Shown here piece by piece: positions 35,557-42,476 of a stretch of 64,000 nucleotides of DNA. Numbering within the stretch: the first letter of the stretch is position 1; each line of letters starts with the position of its first letter. The stretch covers positions 186,001-250,000 of the forward strand of contig JAIDQQ010000023.1 of assembly GCA_029062165.1 (NCBI GenBank). The letters run 5' to 3'. Under the pieces are notes generated by a model, which worked only from the letters and a program-made list of their open reading frames with translations, was not told the origin of the DNA and ran no database searches. The DNA is from Ruminococcus sp. Its GTDB lineage: Bacteria > Bacillota > Clostridia > Oscillospirales > Ruminococcaceae. The translations under genes were made by a program, and so were the position numbers.

Positions 35557-35979
35557 TTATTCGTAATGTGAAAATAATTCTTCAAGATTTTTTCTTGCGT
35601 ACTCCCACCCTAAACAAGAACCGTCATATACATAACTAAGTATACTGAAATATTCGTCATTTTTTACACTTGCCGGAAGTCTTAAATTCCATATTTTATG
35701 GCAGAGGTTACAAAAATAGTCTATATCCATTTCAAGATATAATTTTTTAAGATATTCCGCAAGATTTTTTTTAAATAACTCAATTTTGATATTATTTAAA
35801 TTTATATGATTTGTTATATAAATTATACTTTCCAATATATTTCCGGAAAGTAATTCAAGCTGAAACAGATGTTTATTATCGGGATTTTCAAGAAAAAGCG
35901 TATCAAGTTTTTCCTGATATAATTTTTCCGATTTTAAATTAAGGTCTGCAAAAATACCATAGACAATTAATTCTTCCAT
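35557..35979 (-). CDS. Unknown 140-residue protein upstream of coaBC
   Basis: This soluble, mostly helical protein is rich in Leu, Asn and Lys and has two cysteines close together (YFCNLCHKIW) plus DGSCLGWEYARKNLEELF at the end. No family is recognised. It heads a leftward transcript into coaBC (20 bp gap) with its own promoter and an AGAGGTGA ribosome site. It is AT-richer than coaBC and may be a later insertion. Confidence 0.55.
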   Translation of the reverse strand: MEELIVYGIFADLNLKSEKLYQEKLDTLFLENPDNKHLFQLELLSGNILESIIYITNHINLNNIKIELFKKNLAEYLKKLYLEMDIDYFCNLCHKIWNLRLPASVKNDEYFSILSYVYDGSCLGWEYARKNLEELFSHYE

Positions 35980-36001
35980 AAAAAAATCACCTCTTTATAT
36001 T

Positions 36002-36030
36002 ATTGTACAATATGTTTATATTTTTGTCAA
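36002..36030 (-). promoter_or_regulatory. Promoter of the 140-residue gene and coaBC
   Basis: On the minus strand, TTGACA (36025-36030), a 17-bp spacer and TACAAT (36002-36007). Confidence 0.75.
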
Positions 36031-36101
36031 TATTAATTATTTTTGTAAATTACTGGATTTTTTCCGGACAGTATGCTATAATAATTATCGGAGGGGTTGT
36101 T

Positions 36102-36782
36102 ATGAAAAGACTTAAATACAGGCATCTTTTTTATGGAAAGTCCATACCCGTGATTATTTCAATGTTTGTTGCGTTTTTAGCAATTATAGCAATATTATAT
36201 ATTGTACTTAACAGAATGGAAGACGGTTTCGTGTATCTTCCAGTCATAAGTATTGCGGTTATATTGCTGACGCTTGTCATTGACTATGTTATAATACATC
36301 ATCTTACGCCGGACGAAAAAAATAAAATCACTGAAGCAAGTCCGCCGGAATGGAAAAGACTCCCCGACAGAATGAAAGATGAGTTTCAGACGGATAAAAA
36401 ATTATTTTTAATTTCTTCGGCATTTTTAATCGGATTTGAACTTATATTTGCTTTTTTAGTGATGCTGTCAAAAGGTGTAGAGACTATGTTTGTAACTCTT
36501 GCGGTTATTCTGCCGGTAACTCTGATATGCCTTGCAATCTATGCCATATGGGAACATATATGGGCGAATATGGACGATTCCGCCATATATACAAAAATTG
36601 AAGTCGACCACGCATTTGAGGGGGAACGCCAAAAACACGGAGGACGGAGAAAATTTATAGTATTCTATCTTCCGGACGGAAAATACGTCCTTGAAACAGA
36701 TGATTATTTTCCACCGGCAAATATTGTTGTAATAAAATATAAATGTTTCATACGTTGGGAAAATGCAAATAAATTTATATAA
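36102..36782 (+). CDS. Unknown membrane protein with four hydrophobic segments
   Basis: This 226-residue protein has hydrophobic segments at about 17-38, 43-62, 100-122 and 127-148, then a soluble C-terminal domain ending in YLPDGKYVLETDDYFPPANIV. Start ATG 36102 follows GAGGGG; the longer reading from 36003 crosses the likely promoter (-10 TATAAT at 36078-36083). No family is recognised. The C-terminal region might be a small cytoplasmic or outer domain. Confidence 0.65.
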   Translation: MKRLKYRHLFYGKSIPVIISMFVAFLAIIAILYIVLNRMEDGFVYLPVISIAVILLTLVIDYVIIHHLTPDEKNKITEASPPEWKRLPDRMKDEFQTDKKLFLISSAFLIGFELIFAFLVMLSKGVETMFVTLAVILPVTLICLAIYAIWEHIWANMDDSAIYTKIEVDHAFEGERQKHGGRRKFIVFYLPDGKYVLETDDYFPPANIVVIKYKCFIRWENANKFI

Positions 36783-36839
36783 TCATGAGGATTTAATGTT
36801 ATAATTGGTTTATCAAAATCAGAAAAGAGGCTTTTTATT

Positions 36840-37484
36840 ATGCGTGAAATGAAAGACAGTGGTATTGAATGGATTGGTATATGTCCATATAATTGGAGTT
36901 TTATGAAAGGAAAATACATATTCACTCAAAGAAGTGAGAGAGGAAACACAATCAATCTTCAATTACTTTCGCCGACACAAAAATTTGGAGTTATTCCTCA
37001 GTCTTTATTTGAAGAAATGACAACAAACACTGCGGTAAAAGTTAGCGAAAAAACAGATTTGAACCAATTTAAAACGATACATAAAGGCGATTATTGCATT
37101 AGTTTAAGAAGTTTTCAAGGTGGATTTGAATACAGTGTACATGAGGGTGTAGTTTCTCCTGCATATCAAGTGTTCTATCCTATAATGGAAATATCTGACG
37201 GATATTATAAATATCTTTTTAAAAACCAAAGTTTTATAGATAAAATGAATTCATATACTATGAGTTTGCGTGATGGAAAGAATATCGCATTTTCGGATTT
37301 TGGCAATACATTCATACCTGTACCGCCAATTGAGGAACAGAAAAAAATTGCTGATTTTTTAGACGATAAGTGTGAAGAAATTGATAAAACTATTTCTGAT
37401 TTGGAAAATATGATTAAAAATCTTAAGGAATACAAAAAATCACTTATTTATGAATATACAACAGGAAAACAGGAGGTAAAATAA
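36840..37484 (+). CDS. Second half-length HsdS-like specificity protein
   Basis: This 214-residue protein starts with the HsdS hallmark MKDSGIEWIGICPYNW (normally SGxxWLGxIPxxW). It has one target-recognition domain and ends in FIPVPPIEEQKKIADFLDDK followed by a helical spacer. Full HsdS proteins have two such domains. No methylase or nuclease gene is near. Codon use (many CAA, AAT, GGA) differs from its neighbours, so it was probably acquired horizontally. It sits directly before coaX (2-nt gap) and may be cotranscribed with it. Confidence 0.85.
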   Translation: MREMKDSGIEWIGICPYNWSFMKGKYIFTQRSERGNTINLQLLSPTQKFGVIPQSLFEEMTTNTAVKVSEKTDLNQFKTIHKGDYCISLRSFQGGFEYSVHEGVVSPAYQVFYPIMEISDGYYKYLFKNQSFIDKMNSYTMSLRDGKNIAFSDFGNTFIPVPPIEEQKKIADFLDDKCEEIDKTISDLENMIKNLKEYKKSLIYEYTTGKQEVK

Positions 37485-37486
37485 TT

Positions 37487-38269
37487 ATGCTTTTAGCTAT
37501 AGATATTGGAAATACTAATATAGTTTTCGGCTGTATGGACAAAAACAACAACGTTGTACTTTTCGAGAGGATTTCAACGAATCATCAGGCTACGGCAGTA
37601 GAATATGCGTCGCTGATAAAGAACATACTTGAAATGAATAACTTTAAAATAAAAGATGTCAGTGACGCGATAATGTCATCTGTTGTACCGTCGGTGACAG
37701 GTACGGTCACGGAGGCTGTCAGGAAACTTTTCGGCATAGACGTAATGATAATAAGTCCGGGGGTGAAGACCGGTCTGAATATACTTATCGACAATCCGGC
37801 ACAACTGGGCAGTGACCAGGTTGTAGACGCTGTCGCCGGAATAAATCAGTATTCCGTACCGCAGATAATAATAGATATGGGTACGGCAACTACTGTATCT
37901 GTCATAGACAGAAACAGAAACTACATAGGCGGACTTATCATAGCCGGAATGGGTACGGCAACCAATGCACTTATTTCAGGCACAGCACAGTTACCACGAA
38001 TCAATTTTGAAAAACCTGAAAAAATAATCGGTACTAATACGATAGACTGCATGAAAAGTGGTATGTTATATTCAAATGCGTGTGCATTGGACGGTATAAC
38101 CGAACGCATTGAACAGGAACTCGGCGAAAAGTGTACAGTAATAGCTACAGGCGGACTTGCAGAATTAGTAGTACCGTTATGTCGACGTGATATAATTCTT
38201 GATAAAAGCCTGCTGATAAAGGGACTTACTATAATTTACAGGAAAAACAAATCACGGAAATCCGGTTGA
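37487..38269 (+). CDS. coaX: Type III pantothenate kinase
   Basis: This 260-residue ASKHA-fold kinase does the first step of CoA synthesis. It shows LLAIDIGNTNIVFG, SSVVPSVTG, the catalytic Asp in NPAQLGSDQVVDAVAG, MGTATTVSVID and GGLIIAGMG. An AGGAGGT ribosome site lies at the end of the HsdS-like gene. CoaX needs a monovalent cation and resists feedback by CoA. With coaBC nearby, two CoA steps are local. Confidence 0.95.
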   Translation: MLLAIDIGNTNIVFGCMDKNNNVVLFERISTNHQATAVEYASLIKNILEMNNFKIKDVSDAIMSSVVPSVTGTVTEAVRKLFGIDVMIISPGVKTGLNILIDNPAQLGSDQVVDAVAGINQYSVPQIIIDMGTATTVSVIDRNRNYIGGLIIAGMGTATNALISGTAQLPRINFEKPEKIIGTNTIDCMKSGMLYSNACALDGITERIEQELGEKCTVIATGGLAELVVPLCRRDIILDKSLLIKGLTIIYRKNKSRKSG

Positions 38270-38811
38270 TTATGAGGAAAATAAAAAAAGTACTTAAAAT
38301 ATCACGTATAATTGTTGTGATTTGGATTTTACTATGGTTCATTCCGGTTAAATTTGCCATACAAAAAGAAGATATTGATTATGAAAAAGAATTTTATATA
38401 GTTTACTTTCAATGGGATTTTACGACAGATTTTAAAAGCAGTAAGTGCTATATTACAGGAGGTAAAGATAATTTTCAGATATATGAACTTATTACTGCGG
38501 AACTGTCCGGAAAAGACCCACGAAATGAAATTATAAATGTTATATGCGAAAATGCACAATTTGTCATATACGGTACACTTGAACAGAATGATGACAATAA
38601 TTATATACTACATAGCGATAAATGGGAACTTTTTGAAACTAAAGGACTTCGTTCACTTAATTTAAGAGATGCTCTCACTATCGGCGAATATTCCAAAGTC
38701 AACAGGATTTCGCCTTTTATGGAAACGTTTTCTTATGTTGTAATTATATTATCCGTATTGTTTGCATTACTGGAAAAGATATTGAAAAAATTAAGAAAGA
38801 AATTGCAGTGA
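38266..38811 (+). CDS. Unknown membrane-anchored protein after coaX
   Basis: This 181-residue protein overlaps the coaX stop by 4 bp. It has a hydrophobic segment at about 14-30 and another near 150-168, with a soluble domain of about 115 residues between them. That domain is rich in Asp, Asn and Tyr. No family is recognised. The second segment is followed by a very basic tail (EKILKKLRKKLQ), which suggests that end is cytoplasmic. Confidence 0.6.
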   Translation: MIMRKIKKVLKISRIIVVIWILLWFIPVKFAIQKEDIDYEKEFYIVYFQWDFTTDFKSSKCYITGGKDNFQIYELITAELSGKDPRNEIINVICENAQFVIYGTLEQNDDNNYILHSDKWELFETKGLRSLNLRDALTIGEYSKVNRISPFMETFSYVVIILSVLFALLEKILKKLRKKLQ

Positions 38812-38822
38812 CGGATTTTGTA

Positions 38823-40100
38823 TTACAGAATTTTGTCAAGTATTTCAGTGAAATCCTTGTACATATATAGCGTACCCATAGCGATAAGCGGTAAATTATT
38901 TTTCTTTGCGTAGTGGTAAGCCATTTTTATACCGGATTCGAGGTCAGGGAACGCAAAAGGTGGTACGCCGTTATATGCAAACATTTCCGCAAGATACCGA
39001 CAGTCAAGTGAACGTGGATTATTCGGCGTTACCGTGAAAACTGTATCAATATGTTCACGGAGTATATCCGCATAACAGGTATAGTCTTTGTCTGCCATTA
39101 CGCCTATAAGAAATACAATTTTCTGTTTGCCGAAACACTGTTCTAAAGTATGGGAAAGATATTCCACACCGTCAGGATTATGTGAACCGTCGAAAATTAC
39201 AAGCGGATTTTTCCGGAGAACTTCAAAGCGTCCGTGCCATTTTACATTCTGAAAACCGGATTTTATCGCACTGTATGGGATTTCAAGACCGTTATTTTTA
39301 AGGATTTCAACACAGTTCAGGACGTTCACGGCGTTTTCAAACTGATGTACTCCGATAAGTGAAAGATTTATCTGAAAACCTCTGTACATGAAAGAAGTAC
39401 CAGACAGGCTACAGACAGGAGCAGGATAACACGTTTTTATTTCTGAATAGTCGGGGGTAAAAAGTTCAGAATTTTTTTCACGTACAGTTTTTTCTATAAT
39501 TTCCGGAATATCCCCACCGCCGAAAAAGACAGGACAATTCTGCTTTATAATTCCGGCTTTATGTGATGCGATTTCTTCGATAGTATTTCCTAAAATAGCC
39601 GTGTGGTCTTTCTGGATGTTCGTTATTACCGACAAAAGCGGAGCGGTTATAATATTTGTGGAATCCGTATCGCCACCCATACCGCACTCAACTATTGCGA
39701 TGTCACATTTTTTACGTTCAAAGAGTACGAATGCGACGGCGGTTAATATTTCAAATTCAGTAGGTTTATCGGTCATGGATTCGCATACAGGATAGACAAT
39801 ATCCATAATTTCAGTAAAATCTTTTTCCGATATTTCCGTACAGTCTATGCGGAAATAATCCGTAATCCCTGTAAGAGCAGGTGACGAAAAATTACCGGTT
39901 TTATATCCGGCACTTGTCAGTACCGCCGAAAGCATAGCACAGAATGAACCTTTTCCGTTAGTACCGGCAACGTGTATTATTTTAGTCCTGTCCTGTGGAT
40001 TACCGAGTTTTTCCATAAGTCCGGAAATTCTTTCAAGTCCGAGATGTATTCCACGTCCGGAACTTTTTTTTAAATATTTTACGTATTCATTGTAATTCAT
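38823..40100 (-). CDS. folC: Folylpolyglutamate synthase/dihydrofolate synthase
   Basis: This 425-residue Mur-ligase-type enzyme adds glutamates to folates. It has the ATP loop VAGTNGKGSFCAML, FSSPALTGITDYFRI, VECGMGGDTDSTNI, and the C-terminal FDGSHNPDGV. I chose ATG 40100 (MNYNEYVKYL) over an upstream ATG at 40154 that runs into the promoter. It is divergent from rpsF. Confidence 0.94.
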   Translation of the reverse strand: MNYNEYVKYLKKSSGRGIHLGLERISGLMEKLGNPQDRTKIIHVAGTNGKGSFCAMLSAVLTSAGYKTGNFSSPALTGITDYFRIDCTEISEKDFTEIMDIVYPVCESMTDKPTEFEILTAVAFVLFERKKCDIAIVECGMGGDTDSTNIITAPLLSVITNIQKDHTAILGNTIEEIASHKAGIIKQNCPVFFGGGDIPEIIEKTVREKNSELFTPDYSEIKTCYPAPVCSLSGTSFMYRGFQINLSLIGVHQFENAVNVLNCVEILKNNGLEIPYSAIKSGFQNVKWHGRFEVLRKNPLVIFDGSHNPDGVEYLSHTLEQCFGKQKIVFLIGVMADKDYTCYADILREHIDTVFTVTPNNPRSLDCRYLAEMFAYNGVPPFAFPDLESGIKMAYHYAKKNNLPLIAMGTLYMYKDFTEILDKIL

Positions 40101-40131
40101 AATATACACTTCTTTCACAGATATTTTATTA

Positions 40132-40162
40132 ATTATAGCATTTACCGACGGCATTTGTCAAG
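40132..40162 (-). promoter_or_regulatory. folC promoter
   Basis: On the minus strand, TTGACA (40157-40162) and TATAAT (40132-40137). The spacer is 19 bp, longer than ideal. Confidence 0.55.
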
Positions 40163-40198
40163 ATTTAAAATTTTCTGAAAAAATTTCCGTAAAAGCCT

Positions 40199-40227
40199 TG
40201 ACAAGCCGTATTTTATGTGATATAATT
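40199..40227 (+). promoter_or_regulatory. rpsF operon promoter
   Basis: TTGACA (40199-40204), a 17-bp spacer and TATAAT (40222-40227), as expected for a ribosomal protein operon. Confidence 0.9.
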
Positions 40228-40234
40228 AAATGGT

Positions 40235-40300
40235 ATCGTGAAAAGCGATAGTTGTTATCCTTGCCCGTAGTGAGTTGCGGGCATAATTCAGGAGGAGGTG
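40235..40300 (+). promoter_or_regulatory. Candidate S6:S18 autoregulatory leader
   Basis: The rpsF leader contains a hairpin TGCCCG/CGGGCA with a loop near TAGTGAGTTG (about 40262-40282), flanked by CCT and ATAATTCAGGAGG. Leaders of rpsF operons in many bacteria bind the S6:S18 complex through a structure with a CCG-containing loop. The position and GC-rich stem agree, but I cannot check the full motif by eye. Confidence 0.4.
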
Positions 40301-40308
40301 TATTTTTA

Positions 40309-40605
40309 ATGGCAAAGGTATCCGCTAAGTATGAAGTAATGGTGGTTTTCAGTCTTAGAAACGGCGAAGAACCTATGAAGGCTCTTATCGAAAAGTTCAG
40401 ACAGAGAATCGAAAGACACGCCGAAGCTGTTGAAGTCAATGAAGATTGGGGTAAGCGTAAGCTTGCATATCCTATCGAGGACGAAACAGAGGGTTATTAT
40501 GTTATCTATACTTTTGAGTCAAAGCCTGATTATCCGGCTGACCTCTCAAGAAGACTGAACCTTAATGACGGCGTTCTCCGTTCACTCGTTACTGTTATCG
40601 AATAA
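40309..40605 (+). CDS. rpsF: Ribosomal protein bS6
   Basis: This 98-residue small-subunit protein binds next to S18. KYEVMVVFSLRNGEEPMKALIEKF, EDWGKRKLAYPIEDETEGYYV and FNL-type NLNDGVLRSLVTVIE are diagnostic. Start ATG 40309 follows AGGAGGAGGTG; the longer reading from 40252 lies in the leader. First gene of rpsF-ssb-rpsR. Confidence 0.96.
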   Translation: MAKVSAKYEVMVVFSLRNGEEPMKALIEKFRQRIERHAEAVEVNEDWGKRKLAYPIEDETEGYYVIYTFESKPDYPADLSRRLNLNDGVLRSLVTVIE

Positions 40606-40632
40606 TTATGTTTCTTTTAAGGAGGCGGTCAT

Positions 40633-41178
40633 ATGAATAAGGTTATTTTAATGGGCAGGCTTACAGCTGACCCCGAACTAAGACAAACACAGAACGGTAT
40701 CTCTTCGTGCAAATTCAGTATTGCAGTAAACCGTAAGTTTTCCAATAAGCAGACCAGCGACAAAAGTGCAGACTTTATAAGATGTGTCGCATGGAGACAG
40801 ACAGCAGAATTTATTAACCGCTACTTCAAAAAGGGCAGTATGATTTGTATTGAGGGAGAACTTCGACAGAATGATTATCCGGACAGAAACAACCCGAATA
40901 TTACTCATTATTCTTATGAAGTTCAGGTTGATAGTGTCGAATTTACCGGCTCTAAGTCTGAATCCGGTACAAACGGCGGTTACGGAAACAATAATTATAA
41001 CAACAATAATTATTCCGGACAGCAGGGCGGTTATAATAATCCCCCACAGCAGAATTATAATAACAACAATAATAATTATAATTCCGCACCGGCAGACGTT
41101 CCCGAAAATAACAGTATGTCCTACGGAAATATAAACGATTACGAGGAAATTCTCAGTGACGGCGATTTACCGTTTTGA
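40633..41178 (+). CDS. ssb: Single-stranded DNA-binding protein
   Basis: This 181-residue protein has an N-terminal OB fold (MNKVILMGRLTADPELRQT to about 110), a long Asn/Tyr/Gly/Gln-rich flexible linker (about 115-165), and the partner-binding acidic tip SDGDLPF. Essential in replication and repair. The order rpsF-ssb-rpsR is conserved in Firmicutes. Confidence 0.96.
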   Translation: MNKVILMGRLTADPELRQTQNGISSCKFSIAVNRKFSNKQTSDKSADFIRCVAWRQTAEFINRYFKKGSMICIEGELRQNDYPDRNNPNITHYSYEVQVDSVEFTGSKSESGTNGGYGNNNYNNNNYSGQQGGYNNPPQQNYNNNNNNYNSAPADVPENNSMSYGNINDYEEILSDGDLPF

Positions 41179-41200
41179 GTGAACAAAACTACTATTTACG

Positions 41201-41230
41201 AAAGGAGTGTGTCACGTCCTTAACGACGTG
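41201..41230 (+). promoter_or_regulatory. rpsR ribosome site separated from its start by a hairpin
   Basis: The AAAGGAG at 41201-41207 lies 34 nt before ATG 41242. Between them is a perfect stem CACGTC/GACGTG (41213-41218 and 41225-41230). Folding it would shorten the effective spacing to about 16 nt. An in-frame TAA at 41221-41223 excludes an upstream start. Confidence 0.55.
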
Positions 41231-41241
41231 CGAATTTGATT

Positions 41242-41484
41242 ATGGAAAAGGAAAGAAATTCCCGTCCCTCAAAGAAGCCACGCAAGAAAGTTTGTATGTT
41301 CTGTGCTGACAGAATTGAGAGAATAGATTATAAAGACCTTGCCAAGCTCAGAAAATGCATGACTGAAAGAGCAAAGATTCTTCCCAGACGTGTAACAGGT
41401 ACTTGTGCATATCACCAGCGTGAACTTACAGTAGCAGTTAAGAGAGCAAGACAGATAGCTCTTCTCCCTTATATCAGCGACTGA
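41242..41484 (+). CDS. rpsR: Ribosomal protein bS18
   Basis: This basic 80-residue protein has the S18 core: [47 protein letters not shown] and ALLPYISD. CxxC and a further Cys suggest the zinc-binding form. The start is ATG 41242 or TTG 41236; the ribosome site is unusually far upstream (see the hairpin entry). Last gene of the operon before a terminator. Confidence 0.95.
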   Translation: MEKERNSRPSKKPRKKVCMFCADRIERIDYKDLAKLRKCMTERAKILPRRVTGTCAYHQRELTVAVKRARQIALLPYISD

Positions 41485-41497
41485 CTATAAAAAATAT

Positions 41498-41524
41498 GGG
41501 AGGTATTTTTTTACCTCCCTTTTT
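41498..41524 (+). terminator. Terminator of the rpsF operon
   Basis: Stem GGGAGGT/ACCTCCC with an ATTTTTTT-type loop is followed by TTTTT. Confidence 0.9.
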
Positions 41525-41532
41525 GCTATGTA

Positions 41533-41565
41533 AAACCGCTCCCACGGCATCATTTTAAGGGAGCG
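41533..41565 (-). terminator. Terminator after the DUF378 gene
   Basis: A 7-bp stem CGCTCCC/GGGAGCG (41559-41565 with 41537-41543), read leftward, is followed by GTTTTAC. Confidence 0.65.
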
Positions 41566-41575
41566 TGTCTTCTGG

Positions 41576-41788
41576 CTACTGGTTGTTATATGAAATTGCT
41601 TCGTCTCTCCGGAAGAGAAGAGATATAGACCATACCGCTGAAATCGCAACAAGTATATATACCGTCCGGCTGAGAAGACTTCCTGCTCCGCCGAAAAGCC
41701 ATGCAACGAGGTCAAATTCAAAAATACCAACCAATCCCCAGTTTATTCCCCCGACTATCAGGAGAATAAGTGCCAGTTTGTCCCACAT
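41576..41788 (-). CDS. DUF378 small membrane protein
   Basis: This 70-residue protein has two membrane segments. The DUF378 signature INWGLVGIFEFDLVAWLFG lies between them, and ISAVWSISLLF is in the second helix. Related Bacillus proteins (YuzA type) have no known function. Monocistronic, with GAGGTG as ribosome site and a terminator after it. Confidence 0.85.
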   Translation of the reverse strand: MWDKLALILLIVGGINWGLVGIFEFDLVAWLFGGAGSLLSRTVYILVAISAVWSISLLFRRDEAISYNNQ

Positions 41789-41921
41789 ATTGAGAACACC
41801 TCTTTATTCGGGATTTTTAATGACGCTGTTCATTAACGGTCTGTGCCGTCCGCAGAACTTAACGCCTGCTTCTATTATGACACCGAAAATAATTTATATA
41901 CATTCTTCTGATTAAAAAACA

Positions 41922-41949
41922 AAAAAAGACCCTGCCATATGACAGAGTC
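41922..41949 (-). terminator. Terminator of the HPr-like gene
   Basis: As leftward RNA, GACUCUGUC-AUAU-GGCAGGGUC forms a 9-bp stem with two G-U pairs, followed by a run of seven U. Confidence 0.85.
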
Positions 41950-41979
41950 CAATAAGGTGTATGTATAAAAGGATTTATT

Positions 41980-42210
41980 TTACTTTACAATGAATTTGTC
42001 GATTTCCTTGAAAAAGTCTTCTGCATCGTCGGTGTGTGCGTCGAGTTCAATCGGCTTTGAGAGGTCAAGGCTGAAGATACCCATTATTGACTTTGCGTCA
42101 ACAGCATATCTGCCGGAAACGAGGTCGATATCAAACTCGTAACGCATTACGATTGTAACGAACTCCTTTACATCATTGATTGCCTGAAGAAAAATTTTTG
42201 TCTTTGTCAT
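41980..42210 (-). CDS. HPr-like protein lacking the phosphorylated histidine
   Basis: This 76-residue protein has the HPr fold pattern, best seen in VDAKSIMGIFSLDLSKPIEL and DAEDFFKEIDKFI. The usual active-site GxHARP near residue 15 is replaced by INDVKEFVTIV, so there is no His15. The Ser46-type region (KSIMGI) is retained. It therefore cannot act as the PTS phosphocarrier; a regulatory role like that of Crh, which also lacks His15, is conceivable. It has its own promoter and terminator and an AGGAGGC ribosome site. Confidence 0.8.
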   Translation of the reverse strand: MTKTKIFLQAINDVKEFVTIVMRYEFDIDLVSGRYAVDAKSIMGIFSLDLSKPIELDAHTDDAEDFFKEIDKFIVK

Positions 42211-42284
42211 AGAATTGCCTCCTGTTAAGAGATAGTTTTTTATTGTTTATTGCTTTTTTCACGGCTTTTCCCTACCGCATCTAT

Positions 42285-42313
42285 ATAATAACACGAATTT
42301 TTCTGAATGTCAA
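42285..42313 (-). promoter_or_regulatory. Promoter of the HPr-like gene
   Basis: On the minus strand, TTGACA (42308-42313), a 17-bp spacer and TATTAT (42285-42290). Confidence 0.75.
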
Positions 42314-42341
42314 GCCAATTCAGGCAATTTCGGCATTTTGA

Positions 42342-42432
42342 TATAATCAGATATGAATTGTAATATTCTTTTTATTCATAACGAATAATTATTTATACTG
42401 CATAAAAATTACAGGTAAATTTTGTGCAGTAT
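42342..42432 (+). promoter_or_regulatory. mtaB -10 and long leader hairpin
   Basis: TATAAT lies at 42342-42347 with no clear -35. The leader then contains a 13-bp hairpin, ATACTGCATAAAA (from 42395) pairing with TTTTGTGCAGTAT (to 42432), one G-U pair included. It has no T run, so it is not a simple terminator. Function unknown. Confidence 0.45.
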
Positions 42433-42476
42433 TAACATGACGATTTAAAGAATAAATTGTGGTAATAAGGTGAAAT

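Noticed and set aside
36003-36101. Hydrophobic 33-residue extension of the membrane protein
   Set aside because: It overlaps the likely promoter region and lacks a ribosome site, while ATG 36102 has GAGGGG.
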